A stretch of 64,000 nt of DNA, from contig NZ_LBHV01000012.1 of NCBI RefSeq assembly GCF_001005825.1, positions 62,001 through 126,000 of the forward strand, read 5' to 3'. Within the stretch, counting starts at the first letter, position 1; every line of letters begins with the position of its first letter. Source of the DNA: Rhizobium sp. LC145. Lineage in GTDB: Bacteria > Pseudomonadota > Alphaproteobacteria > Rhizobiales > Rhizobiaceae. The translations under genes and the position numbers were made by a program. Shown here in pieces: positions 26,320-35,317 of this stretch. The notes beneath the pieces were generated by a model, which was not told where the DNA came from, ran no database searches, and saw only the letters and a program-made list of their open reading frames with translations.

Positions 26320-26727
26320 CGGATCGTGCCCTGTTTGGCCTCTTCGCGACGTGCCAGTATTTTCGATGGCCTTCGCTGGGCTGCCACGCAAGCTATCGAT
26401 CATGTTGAAATAACCTCGGGAGTTTCCTCCCACCGAATGTGAAGCCATGTAGCGAAAGCACCGATCTGCCACCTCGTCGGTAATCCGGTAATGCCAGCAG
26501 CTACATGGCTATGGCCAACATTCTCAAGCGTAGGTTTGATGATGCCTCGCCGCAGAGCGAAGGTTGTCCTTGGCGAATTTGACCGTGCGACCCAAGCCCG
26601 GACCGCCCCTATTCATCCCCATCTCGCCTCGGATCGGTGTCAGCTACCTTCACGATCGTTCCGTCCTTGGCAAGGCAAGGCTTGCACGGGAGCTCCATTC
26701 TCCTGGGATTGAGATTTGCGACTTCTC
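26320..26727. other. Intergenic region
   Basis: No supported gene between the toxin and the IclR promoter. A long minus-strand open frame here is antisense to the PIN gene and is not protein-like. Confidence 0.4.
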
Positions 26728-26778
26728 TTGACCCCTCCTTCCATTTTCAGTATCTTATACTAGTTCAATATACTGAAC
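26728..26778 (+). promoter_or_regulatory. Promoter with overlapping operators of the IclR operon
   Basis: TTGACC at 26728-26733 and TATCTT at 26751-26756 form a sigma70-like pair with 17-nt spacing. AGTAT-CTT-ATACT (26749-26761) overlaps the -10, and GTTCA-N6-TGAAC (26763-26778) follows. IclR proteins bind such palindromes, so this is a likely repressor-controlled promoter. Confidence 0.55.
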
Positions 26779-26787
26779 AAAGGATAC

Positions 26788-27543
26788 ATGATGAGCGGAC
26801 GCGGCGTCGAGCGTGTTTTGGATATGATCGAGTGGTTTGGGGCTTCACCGGAGGGTGCAAGCCTTTCGGAGATCGCTGCAGCACTTGCGATGCCGAAGTC
26901 GAGCGCGCTTCTCATGCTGCAATCGCTGACCGAGCGCGGTTATATCCATCGAACGCCGACCGGGACGTACCAGCTTCTGAGACTTCCCGGCGAAATCTCC
27001 GCAGACGGGCGCAACTACGGCGCCCTGATCGCGCTGGTGTCCCCTTATCTCTCCAATGCCGTTGAGGAGACGGGAGAGAGCGGCTTCATCGCCGTGCTGG
27101 AAAGCCAGTCGATCCGCTATCTCAACAAGGTATTGCCGAAGCGGGAGATTCTCTACGACCGCGACATCGGGCCGACGCGTCCGGCACACAAGGTCGCAAG
27201 CGGGATCGTTCTTCTGGCCGCCGGCAGCGATGCCGAAGTCGATGCCTATGCCGCATCGGCTTCTCTTTCCGACGCCGAACATTCGACCCTTCGCAAGGCC
27301 GTCGAAAGTGCCAGGACAGCGGGCTTCTACCTGAACGCCATGGGCGTCGTCGAAGGTGCGGCCGGCGCCGCTGCTCCCATCGTCGGAGTCGGCGGCAAGG
27401 CAATCGCCGCACTTAACATCTCCGGGCCCCAGGTCCGGTTCGTCACCCATTCCGACCGCATATGCGAAGTGGTCCGGGAAACTGCGGTCGCAATCAGCGA
27501 GGAGCTGGCGCGGCGCAGTCGTCGTCTATCGAAAGGGAGGTAA
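26788..27543 (+). CDS. IclR-family transcriptional regulator
   Basis: 251 residues. The N-terminal winged helix-turn-helix contains GASLSEIAAALAMPKSSALL and GYIHRTPTGTYQL; the C-terminal effector domain resembles the IclR ligand-binding fold (HKVASGIVLLAAG and GAAAPIVGVGGKAIAALNIS). It starts the operon and ends 3 nt before the binding-protein gene, so it probably responds to the transported acid or a metabolite of it. Two adjacent ATGs are possible starts. Confidence 0.93.
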   Translation: MMSGRGVERVLDMIEWFGASPEGASLSEIAAALAMPKSSALLMLQSLTERGYIHRTPTGTYQLLRLPGEISADGRNYGALIALVSPYLSNAVEETGESGFIAVLESQSIRYLNKVLPKREILYDRDIGPTRPAHKVASGIVLLAAGSDAEVDAYAASASLSDAEHSTLRKAVESARTAGFYLNAMGVVEGAAGAAAPIVGVGGKAIAALNISGPQVRFVTHSDRICEVVRETAVAISEELARRSRRLSKGR

Positions 27544-27546
27544 TTG

Positions 27547-28644
27547 ATGAAACTCTTCACGCTTTCGGCCATGGCCGGATTGTTTGCCGGCATTGCCGGT
27601 TTCGCCCAGGCACAGGAGGTGCCGTCCTACTATCCGGCCGATTATTCCAAGATCATCGAAGGGTCGCGCTCGGAAGCTGGCCTGATGATCTATTCCAACA
27701 TGGCCGACAACAATTGGCAGCCTATCCTCAAGGGGTTCAATGCCAAATATCCGTGGATAAAGGTCGAGACCGTCGATCTCGGATCGGGCACCGTCCATTC
27801 GCGCTGGGAGGCCGAAAAAGGATCGAGCGCGCGCACCGCCGACGTGCTGGTTTCCGGCGCAAACGACCGCTGGGCCGCCTACGGCAAGGACGGCGCGATG
27901 GAGGATTACAAGAGCCCCGAGGTCGCCCATCTGCCGGATTTCGCCCATCCCTACCCCGGCGTGAACGTGCTTTCGACCGATCCACTGGTCATCACCTATA
28001 ACGCAGCGCTGCTGCCGGAAGACCAGCGTCCGAAGGGTTTCGCCTCTCTGGTGGAGGCTGCGAGCGCCGACCCCGACACTTTCCAGGGCAAGATCACGAC
28101 CTATGATGCGGCCCGCAACAGCTTCGGCCTTGCCGCGTGGTGGAGCTATATGGACAAGGAAGGTGATACGGCCTGGGAAGGGCTTCGCAAGATCGGCCCG
28201 ATGATCCGCGGCGAGACTTCCGGCGGCCCGATGAACGAGAAGATCGCGACCGGCGAATATCTGATGGGGATCGCCGTTTCCGGCATCACCATCTTCCCGC
28301 GCCTGGAACAGCCGGGCGGCGAGATCCTCGGCTTTGCCTTCCCCGACGACGGCACCATCATGATGCTGCGCGGCATGGGCATTCCCAAGGGTGCAGCCAA
28401 CCCGAATTCGGCCAAGCTGTTCGTCGACTACGCGCTGAGCCAGGATGGCCAGACGCAGGTCGGCAAAGGCGGGCTCGTTCCCTATCGCGAGGACGTTGCC
28501 GAAGATCAGGCCCGCTACACATTCCAGGAGATCGGCAGTCAGATCGGAAACGAAAACATGATCATCGCCGGTTTCGACCAGCGCCTGATCACCGAAGCGG
28601 GTCCCTTCGTGGAGAAGTGGAACGCTGCAATTGCCGGCCGTTGA
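27547..28644 (+). CDS. ABC transporter periplasmic binding protein (iron/spermidine type)
   Basis: 365 residues with a signal peptide (MKLFTLSAMAGLFAGIAGFA, cut after QA). The mature protein belongs to the AfuA/FbpA/PotD-like structural group: SEAGLMIYSNMADNNWQPIL, VLVSGANDRWAAYGKDGAM and VNVLSTDPLVITYNAALLPE. Members bind Fe3+, polyamines, phosphonates or carboxylates. The missing tyrosine pair of Fe3+ binders and the downstream CoA enzymes favour an organic acid here. The start is the ATG behind GGGAGG. Confidence 0.9.
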   Translation: MKLFTLSAMAGLFAGIAGFAQAQEVPSYYPADYSKIIEGSRSEAGLMIYSNMADNNWQPILKGFNAKYPWIKVETVDLGSGTVHSRWEAEKGSSARTADVLVSGANDRWAAYGKDGAMEDYKSPEVAHLPDFAHPYPGVNVLSTDPLVITYNAALLPEDQRPKGFASLVEAASADPDTFQGKITTYDAARNSFGLAAWWSYMDKEGDTAWEGLRKIGPMIRGETSGGPMNEKIATGEYLMGIAVSGITIFPRLEQPGGEILGFAFPDDGTIMMLRGMGIPKGAANPNSAKLFVDYALSQDGQTQVGKGGLVPYREDVAEDQARYTFQEIGSQIGNENMIIAGFDQRLITEAGPFVEKWNAAIAGR

Positions 28645-28652
28645 GCCGTGAC

Positions 28653-28676
28653 GGAGGGCTGCCAACGCAGCCCTCC
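28653..28676 (+). terminator. Intercistronic stem-loop after the binding-protein gene
   Basis: 10-bp stem GGAGGGCTGC/GCAGCCCTCC with a CAAC loop, 8 nt past the stop. As in the first operon, it probably stabilises the binding-protein message and attenuates read-through to the permease. Confidence 0.7.
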
Positions 28677-28700
28677 CACTAACCCTGACAGGAAAATTCG

Positions 28701-30419
28701 ATGACGGATATCAGCCACGCCGGCACGGCCGGACGGGGAATAGACCGATCGCGTGCGATCTACTGGGGCGTTGCGGCGCTGACGACGATCCTCGTGTTCG
28801 GCCCGATCACCCCGATCATCTTTCAGGCCTTTCTCGACAAGCCCCTCTATGACGATACAGCGGTCCTGACGCTTGGCAATTTCAGCCGCCTCATCAGCGA
28901 ACCGGGCATGGCCGGCGTCTTCTTCAACACGCTCTACTTCGGCGCTTTGACGATGCTCGTCGCCCAGGTGTTCGGCACGATCATGGCGGTTCTTGTCGGG
29001 CGCACCAATCTTCCCGGCCGCAAGTGGCTGGGCGAGATCTTCATTTGGCCGCTCTTCGTCTCGAACCTCGTGATCGCATTTGGCTGGTTCACCATGTACG
29101 GCCCTTCCGGCTTCATGACGTTGGCCGCTAAGACCTATCTCGGCGGCGCGCCATGGAACCTCTACAGCGTCACCGGCATGGGCGTGGTCGCGGGCCTCAG
29201 CCAGGCGCCGCTGACTTATCTGATGTGCCTTGCAGCCGTCACCAAGGCCGACCCGCTGCTGGAAGACGCGGCGCGCTCGACCGGTGCCGGGCCGTTCCGG
29301 GCGCTGTTCTCGGTCACCATTCCGATGATCCGCCCAGCGATCATCTATTCGGCGGTGCTGAACTTCGTCGTCGGCATCGAGATGCTGGCGATCCCGCTGC
29401 TCTTCGGCGGCCCCTCCGGCATTCAGACGGTCACGACCTTCCTCTATAATGCCGGCATCAACGCCGCCGTTCGGCCGGAATACGGCATCGTTGGCGCGGC
29501 GGCCGTCATTCTGCTGATCGTGGTTGCGCTGCTCGTCTGGCTGCAGGGTTTCCTGATGAAATCCTCCGGCCGCTTCGTCACCGTGCGTGGCAAGGCAAGC
29601 CGTCCTTCGACGCTCGATCTCGGAGCCTGGCGCTGGCCGGCCTTTTTCTTCGTCTTCGCCTTCGCCTTCCTGACGATCATCTCGATCTTCGGCGGCATCT
29701 TCATGCGCTCGGCGGTGAGCTTCCTGACGCCGCTCATTCCCTTCTGGAAGGTGATGACGACAGCGAATTTCGAGAATGTGCTCGGATCGGCGACCTATGT
29801 GCGGTCGATCGTCAATTCCGTCGTCGTCGCGACGATCGGGGCTGCCATCGGTACGTTCTTCATTCTGGTGATCGCGCTCGTCTCTCGGCGTTCGGATTTC
29901 CGCCACAGCCGGGCGCTGGAATACATTGCGCTCTTCCCGCGTTCGCTGCCGGGTATCATCGCTGGCCTTGGCTTCTTCTACGCGGTGATCTGGCTTCCCG
30001 GGGCAGATATCATCCGCGGCACCGTTGCCGTGCTGATCCTCGCCTTCATGATCCGCTATATCCCGGTCGGTTTCGGCGCCATTGCGCCGGCGCTTGCCCA
30101 GGTCGGAGAAGAGCTCGACCGCGGTGCGCGCATCTCCGGCGCCGACTGGTGGACGACGGTGACCCGCATCATCGTGCCGATCCTGAAACCCGCGCTGTTC
30201 AGCTGCTACGCGCTGCTGTTCATCCACTTTTTCAAGGAGTACGTGACGGCGGCCTTCCTCTACCAGCCCGGCTCCGAAATCATCGGCACCACCATGCTGC
30301 AGCTCGTCGCCCAGGGTGACAATGGCCCGGTCTCCGCCCTCGCAACCATCCAAGTCGTCATAACCGCCGCGTTCGTCATTCTCGCACGCCGCGTCATGGG
30401 AGCCAAAATCTATGGCTGA
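28701..30419 (+). CDS. Two-domain ABC transporter permease (FbpB/AfuB type)
   Basis: 572 residues, about twice the length of a normal permease. Two permease cores are fused: the first EAA-like loop is EDAARSTGAGPFRALFSVTI, the second ELDRGARISGADWWTTVTRI. About twelve membrane segments are expected. This fused layout is typical for ferric and other carboxylate-type uptake systems that use a single permease chain. Its end overlaps the ATPase start by 8 nt. Confidence 0.93.
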   Translation: MTDISHAGTAGRGIDRSRAIYWGVAALTTILVFGPITPIIFQAFLDKPLYDDTAVLTLGNFSRLISEPGMAGVFFNTLYFGALTMLVAQVFGTIMAVLVGRTNLPGRKWLGEIFIWPLFVSNLVIAFGWFTMYGPSGFMTLAAKTYLGGAPWNLYSVTGMGVVAGLSQAPLTYLMCLAAVTKADPLLEDAARSTGAGPFRALFSVTIPMIRPAIIYSAVLNFVVGIEMLAIPLLFGGPSGIQTVTTFLYNAGINAAVRPEYGIVGAAAVILLIVVALLVWLQGFLMKSSGRFVTVRGKASRPSTLDLGAWRWPAFFFVFAFAFLTIISIFGGIFMRSAVSFLTPLIPFWKVMTTANFENVLGSATYVRSIVNSVVVATIGAAIGTFFILVIALVSRRSDFRHSRALEYIALFPRSLPGIIAGLGFFYAVIWLPGADIIRGTVAVLILAFMIRYIPVGFGAIAPALAQVGEELDRGARISGADWWTTVTRIIVPILKPALFSCYALLFIHFFKEYVTAAFLYQPGSEIIGTTMLQLVAQGDNGPVSALATIQVVITAAFVILARRVMGAKIYG

Positions 30420-31488
30420 TCTCGTCCTCCAGAATCTCACGATCAAATACGGCTCCGTCACGGCCGTCGACAACCTCAATATCCATGTCGCATCGGGTGA
30501 GTTCCTGACGCTGCTCGGACCGTCCGGCTGCGGCAAGTCAACCTCGCTGTTTGCGGTCGCCGGCCTCAACCATGCGACTTCGGGCACGATCCGCATCGGC
30601 GACCGGGTGCTGTTCGACGGCAATCCGAACAACACGGTGCCGCCGGAAAAACGCAATATCGGTCTCGTCTTCCAGTCATACGCGCTCTGGCCGCACAAGA
30701 CGGTGGCGGAGAATCTGGCTTTCCCGCTGATCCTCAGGAAGATCGGCAGGGCGGAGCGCGACGAGCGCATCAAGGAAGCCCTCGGTCTCGTCGAGATGCT
30801 GCCCTATGCCGATCGCTATCCGTTCGAGCTTTCCGGTGGCCAGCAGCAGCGCGTGGCGCTCGCCCGCGCGCTCGTCTATCGCCCGCCGCTCCTGCTCCTC
30901 GACGAACCGCTTTCGAACCTTGATGCGAAACTGCGCGAACGCGCTCGCGTCTGGCTGCGCGAACTGCAGGAAAGGCTGAACGTCACCACTATCTACGTCA
31001 CCCACGACCAGGCCGAAGCACTCGCCGTTTCCGATCGGATCGCGGTGATGAGCATGGGCCGGATGCGGCAACTCGGAACGCCGCGCGATATCTACGAGCG
31101 GCCGGCCGACAGCTTCGTCGCCGATTTCATCGGCTCGTCCAACTTCTTCGACGGCACGATGATCGAGAGCGGCACGGAAAAGGCCCGTATCCGGCTGGCG
31201 GACGGCAGCGAGATCGTCACTCCGCCCGGCCCGGCCGGCAAGGATGGCAGCGTCGTCGTCGCCATCCGTCCGGAAAAGATCGAGCTCACCGGCGAGACCG
31301 GCCCCAACACGATGCGGGTTTCGATCGAACAGCGAACCTATCTCGGCTCCGTCTGGCAATACGCGGTGCGTTCGGGTGCAGTGGATTTCCGCATCCAGAC
31401 GCCTTCGGAGCTGAAGGAGAATTCTATCCTCGTGCGCATTCCTCAGGAACACTGCGCCGTTTTCCCCGAAAAACCCGGCGCGAATTGA
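30412..31488 (+). CDS. ABC transporter ATP-binding protein (PotA/FbpC type)
   Basis: 358 residues. Walker A GPSGCGKST, Q-loop GLVFQSYALWPHKTV, signature LSGGQQQRVALARA, Walker B LLLDEPLSNLDA, switch YVTHDQAEALAV, then a C-terminal TOBE domain (VAIRPEKIELTGETG). It completes the importer begun at 27547. Overlap with the permease gene suggests coupled synthesis. The CoA-transferase starts 8 nt after it. Confidence 0.95.
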   Translation: MADLVLQNLTIKYGSVTAVDNLNIHVASGEFLTLLGPSGCGKSTSLFAVAGLNHATSGTIRIGDRVLFDGNPNNTVPPEKRNIGLVFQSYALWPHKTVAENLAFPLILRKIGRAERDERIKEALGLVEMLPYADRYPFELSGGQQQRVALARALVYRPPLLLLDEPLSNLDAKLRERARVWLRELQERLNVTTIYVTHDQAEALAVSDRIAVMSMGRMRQLGTPRDIYERPADSFVADFIGSSNFFDGTMIESGTEKARIRLADGSEIVTPPGPAGKDGSVVVAIRPEKIELTGETGPNTMRVSIEQRTYLGSVWQYAVRSGAVDFRIQTPSELKENSILVRIPQEHCAVFPEKPGAN

Positions 31489-31495
31489 GGTTTAC

Positions 31496-32701
31496 ATGGC
31501 AGAGACTAAGAAAACCATCCGTTTCCAGCCGGAACAGAAGGGCCCGCTGCACGGCATCCGCGTCGTCGATCTGAGCCGTGTGGTCGCCGGCAACATGCTC
31601 TCCCTGCAGCTTGGCGATTTCGGCGCCGACGTCATCAAGGTCGAGCCTCCGCAAGGAGATGCATTGCGGGAGTGGCGCGACAATGGCCATTCGCTGCACT
31701 GGAAGACCTATGGCCGCAACAAGCGCTCGGTCGCGCTCAACCTGCGCCAGCCGAAAGCGCTGGAGGCCTTGAAGAAACTCATCGAAAAGGCCGACGTCTT
31801 CATCGAGAACTTCCGACCCGGAACGCTGGAGGAAATGGGCCTTTCACCCGAAGGCCTGCTCGAGCTCAATCCGCAGCTCATCATCGTGCGGATATCCGGC
31901 TTCGGCCAGACCGGTCCCTATGCCAAGCTTCCGGGCTTCGGCACGCTGGTCGAGGCGATGAGCGGCTTTGCCTCACGCACCGGTTTTCCGGATCGCGAGC
32001 CGGTCCTTCCCCCTTTGGCCTTGGCCGACATGATCTCGGGGCTGACCGGGGCGAACGCGGTGATGATGGCGCTCTTCGCCCGAGAGCGCGGAGATGCGGC
32101 CGGCCAGATTATCGACCTTTCGCTTTTGGAGCCGATCTTCGCCTCGCTCGGGCCGGAAGCTTCGATCTACCGCGTGACCGGCAAGGTCAAGCAAAGGTCG
32201 GGCTCCGGGTCCAACACGGTCTCGCCGCGCAACGTCTATCTCTGCAGCGACGGCAAATATGTCGCGCTTTCCGGATCCACCCAAGTGATCGCGATGCGGA
32301 TCTTCGACATCATCGGCCGTCCCGACATGAAGGACGACCCGCGCTTCTCCACCAATATTGAGCGCGTCAGGCATCGCGAACTCGTGGATGCCGCGCTCGG
32401 CGAATGGTTCGCGACCCGCACACGCGACGAGGCTCTGGCCGGAATGCGTGCGGCGGGCGCCACGGTCGGGCCAGTCTATGACATTGCCGACATCAGCAAC
32501 GACCGGCATTTCGCCGAGCGCGAGATCGTGGTGGAGGTCGAGGATGCCGATCTCGGCAGTATCCCGCAACACAATATCTTCCCGCGCTTTTCCGCGACAC
32601 CCGGCGTCTTCCGCCACCCGGCGCCGGCAGTCGGCGAGCAGACCGAGGCGATCCTTGCGGAAATCGGCATGACCTTGGGCGATCTGGGGGGTGAGGAATG
32701 A
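31496..32701 (+). CDS. Class III CoA-transferase (CaiB/BaiF family)
   Basis: Moves CoA between carboxylic acids, typically from succinyl-CoA to a dicarboxylic acid. 401 residues with the family hallmarks: LHGIRVVDLSRVVAGNMLSL, GADVIKVEPPQGD, the RNKRSVALNL and ENFRPGTLEEMG segments, and IRISGFGQTGPYAKLPGFGT. It shares ATGA with the lyase that follows, so activation to a CoA ester and cleavage are coupled genetically. The acid is unknown; malate, citramalate, itaconate and related compounds are used by homologues. Confidence 0.93.
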   Translation: MAETKKTIRFQPEQKGPLHGIRVVDLSRVVAGNMLSLQLGDFGADVIKVEPPQGDALREWRDNGHSLHWKTYGRNKRSVALNLRQPKALEALKKLIEKADVFIENFRPGTLEEMGLSPEGLLELNPQLIIVRISGFGQTGPYAKLPGFGTLVEAMSGFASRTGFPDREPVLPPLALADMISGLTGANAVMMALFARERGDAAGQIIDLSLLEPIFASLGPEASIYRVTGKVKQRSGSGSNTVSPRNVYLCSDGKYVALSGSTQVIAMRIFDIIGRPDMKDDPRFSTNIERVRHRELVDAALGEWFATRTRDEALAGMRAAGATVGPVYDIADISNDRHFAEREIVVEVEDADLGSIPQHNIFPRFSATPGVFRHPAPAVGEQTEAILAEIGMTLGDLGGEE

Positions 32702-33543
32702 TCTCTTCGCTTCTCTATGTACCTGGCAATGCGCCCCGCTTCCTGGAAAAGGCGGGGCAGCGCGGCGCCGATGTCGTCATTGTCGACCTTGAGGATGCCG
32801 TGCCGGAAGCGGCGAAAACCGAGGCCCGCGATGGTCTGGCGAAGTGGGTGCAGGAAATCAAACGGGGCGGTTGCCAGGTCTTCGTGCGCGTCAACCAGTC
32901 GGATCGCCTCATAGAGGATGCTATCGCTGCGACCCTTGCAGGCGCCGACGCGGTCTATATCCCGAAAGTCGACAGCCCGGATATTCTTGCGGGCTTGGAC
33001 AAAACCCTGACGGCGCATGAAGGCGACCGCACACCGATCTCCTTCGTGCCGCTGATCGAGGACATGAAGGGCCTGTTCGAGGTCCGCGCCATCGCGCAGG
33101 GGCCGCGTGTCATCGCTTTGACTGCCGGCGGCGAGGATCTGGCGACCGCCATGGGTGCCAAACCGACACCTGAAGTGCTGCGCTATCCCAAACTGATGAT
33201 CCACTATGCCGCCAAGGAAGCTGGCGTTCTCTCCTTCGGCATGCTTAGGACCACGGTCGATTTCGCCGACAAGGATGCGCTGCGGGCCGCCGCGCTGGAG
33301 GCGCGCGATTTCGGTTTCGACGGCGCGAGCTGCATTCATCCCTCTGTCGTGCCGATCCTCAACGAATGCTTCGCGCCAAATCCGGAAGAGGTCGAATGGG
33401 CACGTAAGGTCCTCGCAGCCAATGGCGAGAACGCCGCTGCAGGCCGCGGCGCCTTCATGCTGGAAGGAAAGTTCATCGATGCGCCGATCGTGACGCGCGC
33501 CCGGAATCTTCTTGCGCGATTTGAGAAAGGACGGGCCACCTGA
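32698..33543 (+). CDS. HpcH/HpaI-family CoA-ester lyase (citrate lyase beta-like)
   Basis: 281 residues, Mg-dependent lyase of the CitE/malyl-CoA/citramalyl-CoA lyase group. It begins SSLLYVPGNAPRFLEKAGQR and has the metal-site motif VIVDLEDAVPEAAKTEAR, VRVNQ and the late GFDGASCIHPSVVPILNECF. Expected reaction: cleavage of a 3-hydroxyacyl-CoA such as malyl- or citramalyl-CoA to acetyl-CoA plus an oxoacid. Acts on the CoA ester made by the upstream transferase. The 1-nt overlap with the dehydrogenase indicates one operon. Confidence 0.92.
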   Translation: MISSLLYVPGNAPRFLEKAGQRGADVVIVDLEDAVPEAAKTEARDGLAKWVQEIKRGGCQVFVRVNQSDRLIEDAIAATLAGADAVYIPKVDSPDILAGLDKTLTAHEGDRTPISFVPLIEDMKGLFEVRAIAQGPRVIALTAGGEDLATAMGAKPTPEVLRYPKLMIHYAAKEAGVLSFGMLRTTVDFADKDALRAAALEARDFGFDGASCIHPSVVPILNECFAPNPEEVEWARKVLAANGENAAAGRGAFMLEGKFIDAPIVTRARNLLARFEKGRAT

Positions 33544-34547
33544 TGATTCAAAACAAGCAACACGGCGAACGCCGACGGCGCATTCTAGTGACCCATAACA
33601 AGATCGCCGAAAAGGCGATCCGGCTCTTGAACGAGCATGATGTCGACGTGTTCTTCTCGCCACCCTACGATCCGTCCGACGTGGTGGCGAAACGCGCCGC
33701 CGAACTTATGATCGATGGGCTGATGGTGCGCCAGGGGCGCATTACCCAGGAGGTGATTGCCGCATCCCCCAATCTCAAGGTCATCGCCAAGCATGGCGTC
33801 GGCGTCGACAATGTCGATATCGCTGCTGCGGCCAAACGCGGGATACCCGTGCTCAGGGCGATGGGGTCGAATTCCCGCGCCGTCGCCGAACATACGATTG
33901 CGCTCGCTCTCGCGCTGGTGAAGGAAATCCTGCCGCTCGACAGAGCGGTGAAGAATGGCGGCTGGCCAAAGCCGACCTTCGTGGGCAAAGACATCCTCGG
34001 GGCCACCATAGGTCTCATCGGCTATGGCGGGATTGGCCGGGAGACGGCCCGCATGGCCGAAGCGCTCGGCATGGAAGTTGTCGTCCATGATCCGTTCGCT
34101 CCCGGCGCCGCCGAAGCCGATGGCTTCGCATCGGCGGACGACATCGACGCCATGTTGCCGGCGCTCGACATTCTCAGCATTCACTGCCCGCTGACGGCTG
34201 TAAGTCGCGACCTGATCGACGCGCGCCGTCTTGCCTTGATGAAGCCATCAGCCGTCATCGTGAACACGGCACGCGGCGGCATCATCAACGAGCAGGCCTT
34301 AGCCGAAGCTCTCTCGGCAGGGACAATCGCTGGCGCCGCGCTCGACAGTTTTTCCATAGAGCCTCCCCCGGCCGACAGTCCGCTCTGGGCGCTGAACACG
34401 CTGATCGCAACGCCGCATATCGGTGGAGTTACCCATGGTTCGGCCGACAGCATGGCCGAAATCGCTGCCCGTCACATCATCAGCGTGCTCGACGGAAATG
34501 CTCCCGACGAACGCTCGCTCGCCCGCCCTATCGAACTGTCTGCCTGA
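33543..34547 (+). CDS. D-isomer-specific 2-hydroxyacid dehydrogenase (SerA-like)
   Basis: 334 residues, NAD-dependent oxidation of a 2-hydroxyacid or the reverse. Rossmann signature in GATIGLIGYGGIGRETARMA; catalytic Arg in VIVNTARGGIINEQAL; Glu in SFSIEPPP; His in IATPHIGGVTHG. No C-terminal ACT domain, so it is a catabolic-type enzyme rather than biosynthetic phosphoglycerate dehydrogenase. In this operon it would supply or consume a 2-oxoacid for the RraA-like aldolase, 8 nt downstream. Confidence 0.92.
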   Translation: MIQNKQHGERRRRILVTHNKIAEKAIRLLNEHDVDVFFSPPYDPSDVVAKRAAELMIDGLMVRQGRITQEVIAASPNLKVIAKHGVGVDNVDIAAAAKRGIPVLRAMGSNSRAVAEHTIALALALVKEILPLDRAVKNGGWPKPTFVGKDILGATIGLIGYGGIGRETARMAEALGMEVVVHDPFAPGAAEADGFASADDIDAMLPALDILSIHCPLTAVSRDLIDARRLALMKPSAVIVNTARGGIINEQALAEALSAGTIAGAALDSFSIEPPPADSPLWALNTLIATPHIGGVTHGSADSMAEIAARHIISVLDGNAPDERSLARPIELSA

Positions 34548-34555
34548 GGTTTTCC

Positions 34556-35233
34556 ATGACATACGGATTTAGAGTCAAACTGAGCTGGGATCGTACCGCG
34601 CCGGAACTGGTGGAATCGTTCCGCAATCTTCCGGTCGCCAATGTCAGCGATTCCATGTCGCGCATCTGCGCGCTCGGCGCCGATCTGAGGCCGATGCATC
34701 GATCCGGCAATCTCGCCGGTCCGGCGCTGACTGTCAGAACACGCCCCGGCGACAATCTGATGTTACACAAGGCGATCGACATGGCAAAACCCGGCGACGT
34801 GATCGTCGTGGATGCTGCGGGCGAAACGGCGAATTCGCTGATGGGCGAGCTGATGCTAGCCCATGCGATCCGCCGTGGCGTTGCCGGCTTCGTGATAAAC
34901 GGGGCGATCCGCGACGCCGAGGCATTCCTGGAGCGCAACCTGCCGGTCTTCGCCTGCGGCGCAACACATCGCGGTCCGTACCGCACGGGACCGGGCGAAA
35001 TCGGTTTCCCGATCGCAATCAATGGCACGGTCATAGAGCCGGGCGACCTGATCCTTGGTGATCTCGACGGCGTCGTTTCCGTACCCAAGGCGAATACCGC
35101 GGAGATCCTGAAGGCTGCGATCAAGAAGCACGAATCCGAAACCCGTCAGATGGCGGAGACCGAGGCAGGTACGGTCAATCGCGAATGGGTGGACAAAGCG
35201 CTGCGGGACGGGGGCTGCGAGTTCATCGCCTAA
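34556..35233 (+). CDS. RraA-like 4-hydroxy-4-methyl-2-oxoglutarate aldolase family protein
   Basis: 225 residues of the RraA/HMG-CHA aldolase fold. The metal and substrate motif is present: MGELMLAHAIRRGVAGFVIN followed by GAIRDAEAF, that is G-x-L ... R-D-x-x-E. Proven members split 4-hydroxy-4-methyl-2-oxoglutarate to two pyruvates or decarboxylate oxaloacetate. The last gene of the operon, it fits a role in cleaving a 2-oxo-4-hydroxy acid made by the dehydrogenase. It is not the RNase E inhibitor, as the context is metabolic. Confidence 0.9.
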   Translation: MTYGFRVKLSWDRTAPELVESFRNLPVANVSDSMSRICALGADLRPMHRSGNLAGPALTVRTRPGDNLMLHKAIDMAKPGDVIVVDAAGETANSLMGELMLAHAIRRGVAGFVINGAIRDAEAFLERNLPVFACGATHRGPYRTGPGEIGFPIAINGTVIEPGDLILGDLDGVVSVPKANTAEILKAAIKKHESETRQMAETEAGTVNREWVDKALRDGGCEFIA

Positions 35234-35317
35234 TCCGCTATGACGTCCGGGCGGCGGCTGCTTTTGTCTGAGAGCGATAGGCGAACGCGTCCTGGTCAGC
35301 AGGGTCAGCCGTGACGC

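Noticed and set aside
27526..28665. A 379-codon minus-strand frame
   Set aside because: It mirrors the binding-protein gene in antisense; the sense strand has a signal peptide, ribosome site and family motifs.
28539..30773. A 744-codon open frame on the minus strand
   Set aside because: It is antisense to the fused permease, whose family match is clear. Its product is extremely rich in Arg, Asp, Glu and His with no fold motif, as expected for the antisense of GC-rich hydrophobic genes.
28701..31488. A ferric iron importer
   Set aside because: The transporter architecture resembles Fbp/Afu systems, but the cotranscribed CoA-transferase, lyase, dehydrogenase and aldolase point to an organic acid; iron remains possible only if the receptor proves so.
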